Source of the DNA: Ceratodon purpureus
Lineage: Eukaryota; Streptophyta; Bryopsida; Pseudoditrichales; Ditrichaceae
Reading direction: 5' to 3'
Assembly: GCA_014871385.1 (NCBI GenBank)
Contig: CM026433.1
Coordinates: 12,131,326-12,195,325 of the forward strand
Length of the DNA: 64,000 nucleotides
Below the pieces are notes generated by a model. The model was not told the origin of the DNA, did not search any database, and worked only from the letters and a program-made list of their open reading frames with translations. Of this stretch, positions 35,381 to 49,200 are shown piece by piece. Position 1 is the first letter of the stretch; every line of letters begins with the position of its first letter. The translations under genes and the position numbers were made by a program.

Positions 35381-36733
35381 CTACTCTTCTTTCCCTTTGC
35401 CCTTTCGCTTTCTGTCCTCCTTTGCATCCGCTTTTGCAGGCTGATCATCATCCGAAGGTACTTCTAGGTCGTCAGGGGATGTGAGCAATGTCCGGGAAGA
35501 TGATCCAGCGTACTTTGGAGGCTCCACTATATGCCCTGTTTTGGGCTTCTTTGATTTCTTTGGCTGATCACCCTCTGCATCGGCGAGTCCAACATTGACA
35601 GCCCATTTTTTTACATCAGAAACACCATCCACCGGCAGATTGTTGTCATACTCCCACTTCTGAAGTGGTGTGTACAGGCTGGATCCGGATCGTGTGATTC
35701 CAAAAGTCCCTGTAAAAGTTACAGATCTTGTCCCCTTATATGGCGGTATGTCGTCCTCAGATGTATCTATATCGTCGTCCTCGGTCTCTGTGGACTCACT
35801 TTGGATGTCCTGACGGGGTTCCTTGCTTCTGTCTCCAGTGGGAAGATCATGTTTTGTTTTCTTGGAGGGGCTCCCACGGATCGCTTGTTCGTCCATCGTA
35901 CTGTTCACTTGAAAATGAAAACGACCCTCCGTGATCCGTTCCTGTCCATTGGGGTCTTGGATCTCCGATGTTTGACCGGTTTTAACGTCTTCCTTGGTCT
36001 GGATGTCAGCAGAGAGATATAGACGATTTGAGTACCGCACAACACACTTGAATTTGCCGAAAAACTTCCAGTCGTCATTTGTATTTCCTCTCAGGTACAA
36101 GCCCCTGCGGGTACGGTCTCCTCCAACATTCTCTGGCTTGCCGACGTCAGAATTTCCGCATTGTACGTCTCCATGTGCGACAGTGACGGGCTGAACCGGA
36201 TTGAGGACTCTGCGTTCATCTTGGTCAGTCTCTTCCAACTCGTCCGAGATAAGAAGCACTCGCTCCGAGCGTAAAGGATTCGCCGGTCCTAGACTTTGTC
36301 CTGCATAAATGTGTGTGTATAGTTATTTGAAGACGTGCTTACTTGAAAGTAACGGACAGTATCAAACTTTCTAATCAGCCGACAGAAATACCAGTGCTGT
36401 GGTTCTAAACATAACTCGCCGCAACGATCACATTTGGTATATTACTATACGACGTAATGGAAAGTAACTTGTAATTGTTTAAACAACTTCACAAACGTCT
36501 ACAATGCATTGAAGGTATAACGCTGCTCGTTACGTGTCTGTACATAGAAAGGCATACTTGGCAATCCTCATACAAAATTGAAGTGTGACCCATTTAACAT
36601 ACCAAGACAACCAGCGTAAGTAATACAGAATTGAATACAAACCTCCTGCATCGCAGACTTGATTTTCCGGGGGTGACTCGCACGTAGCGGGAGTGCAGGA
36701 GCATGCTTGCTCGGTTTGTTTGTCTCCTTCCAT
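35381..36733 (-). CDS. Unknown acidic/basic protein of the CACTA cargo
   Basis: Two exons, 36,733-36,643 and 36,300-35,381, with matching phase, about 336 residues. The head has many Cys (EQACSCTPATCESPPENQVC). The middle contains KFFGKFKCVVRYSNRLYLSA, which looks like a folded beta segment, then a basic stretch (SPSKKTKHD), an acidic one (TETEDDDIDTSEDD), a second folded-looking part with SVTFTGTFGITRSGSSLYTP and a KRKGKGKEE tail. It is probably nuclear. I do not recognise the family. The 406-bp repeat at 36,765-37,170 lies just upstream of the start and may be its promoter. No disabling change is seen. Confidence 0.55.
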
Positions 36734-36764
36734 GTTTCTACAACGAGCAAGAGTTACAATGCAG

Positions 36765-37170
36765 ACGTAACGCTGTAAACATATGAAGACGGTTTCAAAC
36801 AAAATAAACGAAATAAAGTGTTGTAATAGATAAGCCAAAGCTAACGTGCAGGCCGCGACTCCGCCTAAAATTACAATTACTACTCAAACATTTATGACAC
36901 CCACATAGTCCCGACGTTCTCTACTTGAAGTTAAATTACAAAAGACCACTCAGAGGAAGACCGGATAGTAGTGTCCAAAGACTCGTTTGTTTGTTTCAAA
37001 GCAATGTGTACCGAGGCATTCAGACTGATAGTTTGGACCATAACAACCGCACGTTCATACTCTCCTACAATCTCACCGAAATTGTGTTACACAACGAACA
37101 TGCAATGACGATACAGACAGACATTCACAGACCCCTCGCGCACTTGAAGAAGCAACAGGCACCTCGAAAT
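36765..37170 (+). repeat. 404-bp direct repeat, copy 2
   Basis: Same sequence as 10,227-10,630 with few differences. It ends in an A/T run (TTTTTTTTTAAAAA) not present in copy 1. It sits 30 bases upstream of the start of the gene at 36,733. Confidence 0.85.
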
Positions 37171-39258
37171 TTTTTTTTTAAAAACTTCTCATTCTACAAT
37201 CGGTCCACATTGTCTTCTCACGCACTCAATGAAACATGCGGACTGACCACATACATTCTCCCAAGCATTATCTTACAGCCAAGCGGCAGGATCATACCGT
37301 GCCGTAGAAAACTCAGCACCTCCCTCCGAAAAACTCTGCACGCTCGATAGATGATTCACTCCCAGACTCTCCACCGAAAAATTGAGAAATGGCACCTTCG
37401 ACAATATCCTGCCCTGTGTTATATGTGATCCCGAGTATACCCAAAATCAATTGGAAAGTGAACATCGAATACCAACCGCGAGAATGTACTCCATTACTTC
37501 ATTCCTGCCATTTAGGAAATCACTATGTAACGACGGTGAACATTACCGTGAAATCTGCTGAGGATTGAAGATTCTGGAACTCCAAAAGAAAATCATGAAA
37601 ATAGGCTCAAAAACAGCTCAGAGGGGACATATGTGGACGACGTGGACAGATGGTACAGCAGAGTGGCCAAGCTCGTCACAGGACATCTCGTCACCCGCAG
37701 CCCACTCTGCCGCAAACCATCATTACCTGAGGTCCTTGACTTGATGCTCTGTCATCCACCCCAACATTGGATGACGTTCGTCTCTGTCCACTGAGCCTCA
37801 CCTACACGGCTTACATACCTCGTTCGCAATAGCCGTTTCGGGTCTGGAATTCCTGTTGTTTTCACTGTGCACATATCGGAAAACAGATATATGATATGCT
37901 TAGTTGATATACTGTAGTGTTCATAGATTAATGACCAGTGTGGAGATAGTTTTTATGGACAGAAGCACCACTATTTTCAAGGTTTGTCTGTCATTGAACA
38001 AATACTTTGCATCGTTTCTGAAATTTGTAGTTCCTCGAATTTTGAACATTAACGAGAACGTGGACAAAAACTCTCTTCTGCAGTGTGCTCAATCAGACAC
38101 ACAAGTAGTATTCTTTTGAATTTTTTAATTCTACACAAGAACTGAAATTATCTTAAACCCCCGGTGGACCGTCACATACCTTACTGTCCATATACATAGT
38201 CTATGCCGACAACACGTACCTCTCAACAGTTCAGGGACAACATTGGAACAACTTCATACCGACTTCTGAAAGCAAAACGTCAGAGAACCCAATTTCTCTT
38301 TACCTACCTATGATTCATAAATACCACAGAAAAGTGTCTGTTACATGCCCGTGAATATGTACCAGAATAATATACATTAATGATGTTCAATAACCTTATA
38401 AATTCATGTTCTGCAGTGGTGCACTCTCACAAACAAGAATTTCTGACATTCATTACACTCCCTTGGTATTTATCAGTATATGTGGTGTGCTAATCGGACT
38501 ATTTAATAGTAGATGAAGGTATCCCTTCGTGACTGCCTAGAATTACAATTTAAATGTTATCACAAAAACTATTTTGGTCAACTCAAAATTAAGGCTTCCG
38601 ATTGTTGCATAGAATCTAAAGATCCCGTAGTGTTCAATTAATCCACCCATGTAGGCACTCCACAGAGTGTCACTGAGTTTTATTGGTAGAGCCTCATTTC
38701 AAATCAACAACATATTCAGCACTGGAGATAAAACTGTAGCACAACGACAACTGAGCAGGGCTTTTTATCTTGGATTATAAACAGAGGCATTCACATATCA
38801 GTACAAGGTAGTATAGAACGCTCACAGTATATATTGGAGGAATAGCAGAATACTGAACCGATGTCCGTGAACATGTCGTCAGCTGATCTGAAGACTTCAA
38901 GAAACAACATCCTCTGTTCCTCTCGGCGATATTCGCAACATGCTTGGATTCGAAAATCAATAAGGAGATGTTGAGTAATTCATTACAATCTGTACAGGGA
39001 AATGATGACGAATTAAAAACGCACCAAACTACATAATACAAGGTCGGTCACTGCTATAATAACATACTAACCAAACAGAGTTGAACATATTCAGTGCTGC
39101 AGAAGACTACACCATCCAAAATGTATTGCATTTTGCTTCACGCTAAGTGGAATGCATAGTAAAAAAAAGATAATATATGAACATTAGAAAATGTTTCACA
39201 TACCCATTTTGAAGTTGCCGAATACCTGAATTCCATTTTCGTATCACAGAAGCAACCG
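37171..39258. other. Non-coding stretch downstream of the CACTA transposase
   Basis: No well-supported gene. A short frame at about 37,620-37,795 (TYVDDVDRWYSRVAKLV) is more GC-rich than its surroundings and could be a remnant, but has no family-like motif. The 3' untranslated region of the transposase gene lies at the right end. Confidence 0.35.
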
Positions 39259-42200
39259 TTACCTGCGTCGCCTCTTTGCAGCCTGCTTTCTCCCTGCGTG
39301 TCTGTCCAAACTTTGTAATGCTAGGGCGTTCTCTACGTCATTGAGCACTATTGCCCCTACGAGGTTTGGCTCCATCGGTTCATTTAGGAAAGAAGTGCCT
39401 GACGAGGAACTAACCGCAGCATCATTCGTTGTTATGAAAATATCGTCATCCTCTTCCATTTTTCTCCTTCCTCTAGCCTCTTTTCGTAAAATTACCATCC
39501 ACTGGGATCCTTTTGGGTGCAAATCGTCGGTGGCGAAAAACACTTGAGCGCACTGGCTGGGAAAAATGTACGGATCAACTGCTCGGGATAAGTTGTGTTT
39601 AAAGTTTACCACTAGAAAGCCATCAGAGTCTCGGACGTATGTGTTGTTGTTATGATTGTCAACACGTTTCTTCCAAGTACATACAAAAATGATAATGGGA
39701 GTCCTCAAATCCCCATAGTTTGGTACCAAAATATCTTGAAGAATTCCCACATAGTCCTTCCCTGTCCCTGCAGACTGCTCATTTGCTTCAAAGCAAGCGA
39801 CACCACTATCGAACGTATTCCAGGATCTGGTAATGTCATCATCAACTCTCCAATGATTGCCATAGGCACTCATTTTGGCATACCTTCTGCATGAGAGGGT
39901 AGGAGGATTCGATAACAGGACTGTGTCTGCTTCATTCGGATCACTCATATCTAAATTCACGGAATGAATTCTTTTTTTAATCCATGTGTCCGCTGGCTCT
40001 AGCTGTCCTCCCGAATTATCAAACTGCAACTTCCATTCGCTGCACAAAACTTTAATTTTTAGCTCCCCTGTGCAAATATGGCCAGAGTATACAAGTACTA
40101 AGGGTACACAGCATTAACGACCTTCTGATTACGAAAAGGTATACTCTCTACTATTTCTAGTGAGTACCTCTGCGAGGCACAGACAAAGCACTATCACGAA
40201 GTAAGAAAATTCATATAGAATGTTAACTTTTTCGGCTGGGAGTGGCTGTAGCGGAGTTTTAAATTTAGAACTCGGATAATGGAAGTTCTGAATTTCTGAA
40301 CTGAACTTGACATGCTCATGTTTCGGGTAACATACCTGTAGTAAGGAGCGGTTAGCGTATTGTTGCGAAGGACAAACAGATGAAGAGCGTCCCTTTCAGG
40401 CCGAGATAGTGTAATGTCAACATAGCCTCCTTCCAGCACTTCGAATTCTTCACAGTCTTTGGGGTCAGCATCCCATACTCTTCTTCTCACTACATCGAAT
40501 CCATGCATGTACGAAGTGGCGAACCCCATTGTCTCATCCAAGAGGTAACCATGTGCAATAGATGCTTCAGGTCGAGCCCTATTCTTGACATGATTCTTTA
40601 ATGTCATCATATTGCGCTCGATTGGTTACATCCACCGCACCTGTGCTGGTCCCAGAATTATAAGCTCGTCCACCAGGTGTAGAGGTAGATGTGACATGAC
40701 ATCGAAGAATGTTAGAGGAAAAGTTATCTCCATGAGACACATCGTCTCAGCAACATCTTCTCGGAGATTATCTGCTTGTTGTGGATCCCACACTTTGCAA
40801 CAAATCCGTCTAAAGAGACGGCACACCCTCATAATTGCCATTCTTGTGTTGGGTTCCATGAGTCCCCTCAATGCCAAAGGCATCAAAGTTTGCATGAGAA
40901 TGTGGTAGTCATGCGATTTCAGTGCCCCAAACTTCTTGTTTCGGATATGACTACCAATTTCAAAGCAGTAATTAGAAGGTACTTTCAGATTCTCTAACCT
41001 TGTACAAAAAATGTCGAACTCCTTTGCAGTCAACACGTAGTTAGCGACTGGCTTCAGCATCCTAGTAGAGTTTTTAGGATCCTTCACCATCCATAAATGT
41101 TTGCGAATTCCCTCCCGCTCCATATCCCTCCGCACCTTCACACTGTCTTTATCACCAACACCGCATATAGTTTTCAGAATATTCTCAGCCAGGTTCTTCT
41201 CACAGTGCATGATGTCCAGCGTGTTACGTATTTGGAGATGCTGCCAAACAACCAAACAATATAATCAGAACGATATGTTTACAGAGGTTATTCGATTGGT
41301 GGTTCAAAGCTCTAATTCACCTCATTATGATAAGAAAGTTATGCTAGTGAACACGTCAGAAAACAATTCACGAGGCTTTATTGGACTCACTGTACGGTAA
41401 GACGAAGCTGGAAATTATTTTATTTACTACAATTTGTATTTTGATTATTAGTTTTGAAGATATTACTCAATATGGCCCCTGTAAACAGAACTGAGACTGT
41501 TACAGTGCCTTCTTTTCATAATTCAATTCTGTCAGTACCTCGTAAGAAACAACCTCAAAGAAACGATACCTTAAGAATTCACTGCATGTAACCGTGGTAC
41601 AGTGACACTCCGACCTTCTCCGCACGTAAGTATATGAACTTCAGTAAATACTTACAATTATAAGCAGGCACACTATAGTGTAAACATATCCTCAAATTCA
41701 TTGAACACATCGGACATTTTTAACTGACCTCACTTCTAAAACCTTGTACCGAAACTTCCATATACTTTTCCTTCTAAAGCAACACCAACGTCAATGCACA
41801 GCGGTATATTTACAATACAGCAGTGCGACGTGTGAATCATGACTCGACACGATATGAAGGAGGTGACCAATCTAGAAATAAAAAATTTAAACGGTTACAC
41901 ACCTCAAACCAGTTTTCGCCTCCTGAAAATCAAAACTGCCTTCTTCAAGCACCAACATATATAATTGAGTGCATACCATCCCTCCTAGAATCAAATCTGG
42001 TGCTGTTGAAACCAGTGTCAATCCATCGACTGACAACACAACTGTGTATTGTCATCGCGTATTACTTAGAAGATATGCAAAAAAAAATTATAAGAAGGTA
42101 AATCAGATCCATTTTAAAATATGGCCGACACATACATTATAGCCAGGACGATTAGGACAACCTGTAGGACATAATTAACTCATTCACATTCACATGTGAG

Positions 42201-44489
42201 TTTGGAGCATACCTCCCAGTAGGGCAACTCGAAGAAAATACTGTCCCGTTTGATTCCATGCACTTTCGATGGATCCGGGGATTTCTCTTTTCTTATCCTC
42301 CTCCTGTGTAATCTTGAGACTCTCGGATGGACACTTGATGGTCTTGTAGTAGTCCCTCGAGCATTGTCCTGACTCGTCGAAGTCGAAGGGTGATCAACAG
42401 TGCTATTTCGTTTTCGCTTGCCACCTGCCCTATGGCTACGAGAGCCACCAGATTCGACGCCACAATCTGGACGTACACCTCTTCCGGAGCCATGTCTAGA
42501 GAGGTAAGCTAAGTACTGATCCAATGCGGCTTTCCGATCCGCAGGTGTCTTCGGCACAGGGCGTGGTCTATTCTCTGAACGTCCATTAAACAATTTATCA
42601 AACCTGGTTGACCTTAAGAAATGATCAGCTGGTAACCACCGCCTAGCATCCCTGTATATGATTTTTTTGCTTTCATAAGCGTACAAGCCCCTCAATTGAT
42701 CCCCACATGGAGGAAATGCGACATATCCTTGATGGGATGCACCAGAAACAGTTCCGTAACCAGGAAAATCATGGGTCGTGTATAGTACGGCAGCCCTTAA
42801 TCGGAGTGAACAGTCACCCTCATTTTTCAGAACATCGTAGCCTTGTACACCAGTCCACAACAGCTTCAATTCATCAATCAAAGGCCTCATCCAAACATCA
42901 AAAAATTCGAATGGAACCTGAGATCTCCCCGGAATAAGTAGAGTCAAGATAGTAAAGAACTTCTTCGTGATGAGCCACGGTGGCAAGTTCAAAATAGTAA
43001 TCAGCACAGGCCACGCTGACCAGGTGGATTTATATAGTTTGAACGGACATATTCCATCACAGGACACCTGCAATCGAACATCCGAGTCTTGTGATCCAAA
43101 GCCCATGGTGTCGAATATCTCTGGATCCATGTTATCCAACTTCTTCCAAGCCAGCGAATCAGCAGGGTATCTGACTTTCGCGTCGCGACTCTCATTTTCT
43201 TTGTGCCAGCGCATGAGCTCGGATAAAACAGGAATTCGAAAAAATCTGAGCAATCGAGGAGTTGGAGGAAAAAACCTGAGGACCTTAAGTGGTCTTATCC
43301 GGTGGAGCATGTCCTTGAACATGGGTGCTTCACAGATAGGACATCTGTCCAGATCTTTTTTATCAGGTTCATCAAAAAGAACGCAACCATTCGGACACCC
43401 ATCAATGTTTGTAAAATCCAGCCCCAAACGCCTTGTTAAAGTCTTTGCTTGGTAGAGAGAAGCGGGCAAACAGTTCTCTGTAGGAAGCAGGCTCCGGAAT
43501 GTAGCAAACATGTCGTCAGCTGCCTTTTCTGTCATACCCTGATGAGTCGCCACTAAATTTACAATCATCACTGTCGCGCCGAGTTTGGTATTTGAAGAGC
43601 CCGGATATAGTTGACACATGGCATCTTCCAATGCCTTGGCGTCCTTCAACCTCTCTGCTTCTAAGCTCTCTTGATTTTGGTCATTGTGGGCATCCGCACC
43701 CTGTCCCATGTCATTACCGTCTAGGCCAGGTCGTTGAAAATTGCCCCCGAGTCCACCAACGCCAGTACCATCCTGACCCGCACCCTGACCTCCATCGGCA
43801 GCAGGTGGGTTCGTGTCATTCCCCTCCCGTGGCCTATCTTCCCCCCCACCAACCGAAGTGCCTCCGCATTCGTAGTCTCCGCATTCTCTTCGTGTAAATT
43901 CAGAACCATCACCTCCAGAAACCTGCTCATCCTCTTCCTTGTTTGTCCCTATAATGTCGTCAGACCTCTGCAATGTTGTCATAGTTATCTCATTCAATCT
44001 TTCTTCAGTGTCCGCAAACGCGTCGACGTCCTGTTGATAGAGATGCTGCATCATCTGCCTCATTTGCATACCGTTGTCACGGTCAGGTGACACCGCAGAT
44101 GTGTTTGACATTCTTCGGGAATAATCCGTCTCCCATTCGTCATCGGAGGAGTCCGGTTCGTCAGGGCCCCTTGACGTTCTACACTCCGGTGATCTTCCAA
44201 ACCGAAGCAAGTGCCGCTCAATGACGTCTATTCCGAAGGGTAGTCCCATTCCTTGGTGTTCAGTACAAGGACACTGTATCTTTCGGAATTTGTACAGTGC
44301 CGCCCTCCGTTTATCGCGTAGCCAAAGTTTATCATCCCTCGCCTTGATCCGTCGAGGATCTGAGAGTGGTAGTTTTTGGCTCATTCTGTGACAGCACATA
44401 GCAACGTTTGCGTCAGATACTTCTATAACGCTAGACTGACGAAATGTTCCGTAACACACTGAACAAAGTTTATCGGTTTCCACATCCAC
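39259..44489 (-). pseudogene. CACTA transposase (tnp2 type) with DUF4218 and DUF4216 parts; one in-frame stop
   Basis: Three exons with matching phases: 44,489-42,213, 41,240-40,336 and 40,039-39,259. Exon 1 has a transposase-associated zinc region (LCSVCYGTF, FRKIQCPCTEHQGMG, IERHLLRFGRSPEC), a Gly/Asp-rich linker, and the tnp2 domain (VATHQGMTEKAADDMF, FDEPDKKDLDRCPICEAP, RDAKVRYPADSLAWKKLD, VSCDGICPFKLYKSTWSAWP). The exon 1/2 joint gives FELPYWE-HLQIRNTLDIMHC, the expected conserved order. Exon 2 holds DUF4218 (PLHLVDELIILGPAQVRWM, then PIERNMMTLKNHVKNRARPE). At 40,628-40,626 a TAA stands exactly where family members have Tyr in RWMYPIE. Exon 3 is DUF4216-like (SGVACFEANEQSAG, YGDLRTPIIIFVCTWKKR, FPSQCAQVFFATDD) with a basic RRRR end. 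The enzyme would bind the CACTA ends and cut them in the nucleus. One stop only: a single nonsense change or a base error. Confidence 0.88.
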
Positions 44490-46202
44490 AGTACTGGGAA
44501 GCAGGGAAGATGTATTTCTTAGGCAATTAAACTATTCACTACGACGACCATCCACACGATGACAGTAGCGTCCAACGACTTCCAAGTGACAACTAGAAAC
44601 CGACTGTGCAGCAAACGAAGTCATTCTACTGTTTCAGAATCACTGTAACCATGATGTGGAGTTCTGAAAAAAAACCATTGACATGAACGAAATTGCAATG
44701 GTGGTTTATGATTCAGAACTAACCTATCATATGATACACTAATGTGAACGAATATTTCAAATATTAGCAGAAATTCCAAATGCACACATGTTATCCCAAA
44801 TAAATATAATTGATGAAAGGCTTACATTTGTTAGAAAACGATGTGTCTTCGTAAGCCAGAAATTTGGACCGTCAATAGCTTGGCAGCCCGCGAAGACTCG
44901 GTTCACCGGATATGTTAGGTTCGTGATATGCGGAAGCAGGAGAGTAATGTTGTGAACGGAGATCCAGAGCATAACAAGGCTGAGATCTATGCTTGATGTT
45001 GTGTCATTGATTGTCCTGTAAGACGAAAGGGCGAAATTAACAAACATGAAACGTCAAGGGCAAGAAACTTTGTACTAAATTTCACTTTGAGAGCAACGTA
45101 CGACTATGAGTTACTGGAATGATATCTCCGAATGAAACGACAACCGATCCTGTAGAAAACAGATCAATGAATATGGTTTATATTCACGATGGATCAGGAC
45201 TTCTTACCAAAATATTCCCATTCCAACATTTGCAGCCGGACTTTCGATTTCCTACAATTTGGAGATATTTTCCACACTCGCAAAAGAGCCACATCCGTAA
45301 TCCCGAGTAGCAAACACGTTGGCATTTCTGTTACAAAAAAATTCATTAGGGATTAAGGAAGAATCCGACCAAAAAATATGTATATGCTGCATTAAGGTAA
45401 TCACACAGTTTCTCTTAACCTGAATAAAGTCTCCTACGAACACGAGGTGCATTAATACTCCATCAATGAGTACAATATCGACAGGGTAAATGGTACGAGT
45501 GATTTGGATGGAGAGGTTTATACTGTCATACTTCAAAGTTGTTGGTAATTCATTTCTACTCTATCAGCAAACAACGTGGAAAGCAGCAACGCTACATGTA
45601 CGAGTCAGTATCTAAGAATCATCGATCGAATCGTATCAAAGTTGTGAATCCAAAACTACAGTAATTCAAAGTGCTAATTACATTTCTCTTGACACTGGTG
45701 GAAACCTTCTATGGACTTCAGTAGTGAAAGACAATGTTGACCGTAACCCAACAACGTCAAGCATGCACGTTACGGGAACAACGACTCAACCTACAAAAGC
45801 ACGGTAAAGACTGAGCAGTCGTCTAACAGGGTGCAATTCTGAGGCGATCGCAACAGAGATTCACGTCGGGCCTCGGCTGCGTAGGTTTAGAATGGACTAA
45901 GACCAAATCAGGACATCTCAATTGCTACTTATCCAGATAAGAGTAACCAAAAAAGTTTCTAATTCTACTGGCAATTAACTGAGACTTCTGCATGTGCACC
46001 AAAATCCCTCATAGATTGCGACAAAGACATCATCGCAAGCAGCGTACCTGTTGTTTCACGACGTAACAACGGTTTCGATTCCTTCGTTTCTCCTTCACAG
46101 CTCTGCACCTGTATGTGCGAGGGGGGAGATCAGTCTGCATACTACCTCCGAGTGACTACTCATTCAGAGTGCAAGAGATACGCAAGGACCAGGTAGTTCA
46201 CG
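44490..46202. promoter_or_regulatory. Shared region between divergent CACTA genes
   Basis: The transposase gene reads left from 44,489 and the TNPA-like gene reads right from 46,203, so both promoters must lie here. No coding is supported, though a short hydrophobic frame at 44,757-45,047 (minus) is open. No certain TATA boxes are called. Confidence 0.5.
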
Positions 46203-49200
46203 ATGTCCAAGAAAAGGACATTGACAGACCGCGATGAAGAACACGGGGATAGCTCTCCCGAGGAATGGGAAGAAACCGAGAGGAACGAGTACGAATTATT
46301 CCGCGATTCCATTGTCGCTCAGAACATGAGAGCGTTTCAGCCCGTCCGAGACGCTGCTGCTGTATTGTAAGTTGCTTAATCTATCTTTAACCCTAGGGTT
46401 GTATTGTGGGAGTCGTCAGATCTTAGCCACGTGTCATATTGTACGGTTCCGATCATCTTCAGGATAATCTTCTTAGCTTCCATATACACGAACGAGGAAA
46501 CTGTTCTGTGTGTCTTGTCTGCGCTTCAGAGGCCCTTGATTGTGCCGAGTACTGTCCAGTTTTGAGCATATTTTTTGGTTCTTCAGCAATTCTGCGATAG
46601 GATCTTCGAAGAAACGATCGGTACAGAAACAGAAAAGAACTGCAGAAGGCCCCAGACGTTGGAGTGAAAGACTAGGGCATCTGGCCGCGACCGACCATGA
46701 CTGTAAGAACCATGCAGCACTCGCTGGAGAGGAAGGAGAAGAGTACGTTCGCGGGAGAAGCGAAAGCAATTCACGAAGCGACCAATCAGGTACTGTGAGT
46801 CTGTACCCAAACCCTGAACCCTAATTCACGTTTGTTTCTCAGTTCCATTATTGTTTGTACATATTTTGTACTTCTGTTGCGATGAGAAGTTGGGTTTTGT
46901 TGTAGACTTCCGAAACTACCATAACTTAGTGTGACCATGTTGTATTGGCGTATGAATGCGTTAAGACGTTAGAGAATTCTCCGAGTTATGTGCTCCGGAC
47001 CCTCACATTACGCACTCCCATACGGGGCGTCTATGCATGGATTCACCATAAAATAAGTGTTAAAGATCCTCTGCGATTATATGTCATGCAGATTACGAGG
47101 GTAGCCAGTCGTCCTCTGACGCATCCGACTGCGACCGTCGACGCTCCGACGAGACCTCGCCAATTAGTGTTCAAGAGAAAGAGTCGAGAGGTGTTCAGAA
47201 GTGTGCTGAAGGCAGACGGAGCGAACAAGTCAATGACTCTCGTCGTCGACATGCTACCCGGCGCGAGGCGAGTGGCGTTGGTTTGGGCAATCACGTGTCA
47301 TCACTTCCACCCTCATCTAGCACAGCGATGGAGCCGCCGCCCGGGTATGCGTTGGTTAAGATTCCAACGACACGCGGTGGCACAGTCCATCTAAACGGTA
47401 CGTGTACAGTGCCAAATATAAGTTTCCATCGAAACTGGCAAAATGTGACTGCTGATGTTGTTGGTAACGTTGCAGAGAGAATAGGGCATGACAGCCTTTC
47501 GATAGATGGGAGCTCTGCGTCTGGAATAGCACCAATTAAGGAGGAATCTAGGAAAAAACAAATCAGAAGAGCGAACAAGCGCGAAGCAGATGAAATGAAG
47601 AAGATAAGGGTGAGCTCTGGATTAAAGCCGTATATTGTCCAGGTAAATCATAAGGGTATTGTAGATAGTGGATGCGCTGGCCATCTTAAATGGCAAGAAT
47701 TCATTAGGGATTTGACGCCGAGGATGTTGGACATGAGCATTGTGAAGTTCAGTGATCAAAACGAGAGTTCTAGGTTCAAGTTACGTGATGCGCTCAGAAA
47801 TAAATTCGAGTTTACAGACAATGACGTAATGGATGAGTCGTTGGACACGATGATTAAAACGTGGTTACGAAAATACCGTGAACGAATGAAACGCCTTCAC
47901 GGGGGGAAACTGAAAGCTCCTCCAAAGTTTACAGACGGAGAATGGGATGCTATGAAGAAATACTGGGACACACCGACCTCTAAACTGAAGTCAGAAAAAA
48001 TGTCTGAGACGAGGAGTAAGGTTGCTTACAATCCTCGAGTTGGTAGACGAGGATATGCTGGTGATGCTGCAAAAACGGTAAGCATGAATCCAGAAGCCAA
48101 GCTGATGTCGATTTTGATTCCCCTCGATATTACCTCGGTTCATTTGACAGTGGTTTTACATGTCATGTGCGGTCACATCATCTGAAGCTCATTAATACGT
48201 AAGTTTTGTACTTGACATGTTTGGCGATGAAGATGAAAGAAAAGGAAGGGATAGAGTCATTGACAGATCGTGCCGAAGGATTAAAGAATTCGGTGGAGAA
48301 CCCTGATCACACGGTGAGTGTTATTATGTGTTATTATGTGTTATGATTCTGTGTTATTATGCAGGCTTCGCGTTTTCGTTTCTTTTCATGTTTATCAGCT
48401 AATTTTTTTTCTGGAACCCACTGTTTGCTATGAGATTATACGACCATCAAGCATGTGAAAGTGGAAACTCCGGTTAGAATCAAAATGTTTCCTCCTGTAA
48501 CATCGCGTCCAGTAGGACTAGAGTGAACATCTTGGATGGGACTTACATCTTCGTGACGTCGAATCATTGTGGGAACGAAGACCACTCTTGCATGTGTATG
48601 AGTAGTGTGTTCATCACATTCCCCTTCTCCTCTGTCTATTTTTGTGCAATTGGAGAAGTGTTTTGATCAGTTACGATGTGTTCCAAATCAGCTATTCAAT
48701 ACATTTGAAGTGGTGCAGGAAATAGACAAGGCGAACTCCCGACGACTCACTGCGATGGAACGCACTCAAGCTGAAACGAACAAAAGACTTGAAGATTTGC
48801 AGCGTATGTTACAATCCTTTTTAGGTTCTGCGCCAGATTCTAATGTGGCAGGTATTCAGAAAACTGCTGTCATAGATGTCGATGACGAAGGAGAGAAATC
48901 AAAATGCCCTCCCGATGTCGACGGAATAAACGCCGGCAATTCCAGTGGCAAGGGAAGCAGCAAAAAGTGGTGGGATAAGCTCTGTGAATCATCTGAAGAA
49001 GAAGACAAGGATGAAGAGGAGGGTGTACAGTCACCGATTCGGAATAGCCAGTCGCATAAGCAGGTTACTGTTCCTAGTTCCCTGCAGCACCCCTGTAGAT
49101 ACTGCTTTTGTAATGAATGTTGAATGTGACCTCCGTAATTCTTAGTGCAATTTGTATCCATCACAAAAATGCTTTACTGATTATATAATCAAGGGAGTAA

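Noticed and set aside
37620-37795. Short GC-richer frame (TYVDDVDRWYSRV)
   Set aside because: No splice sites, no family-like motif and only about 58 codons.
44757-45536. Open hydrophobic frames on the minus strand upstream of the CACTA transposase
   Set aside because: The transposase already has a good start at 44,489, and these frames show no conserved pattern.
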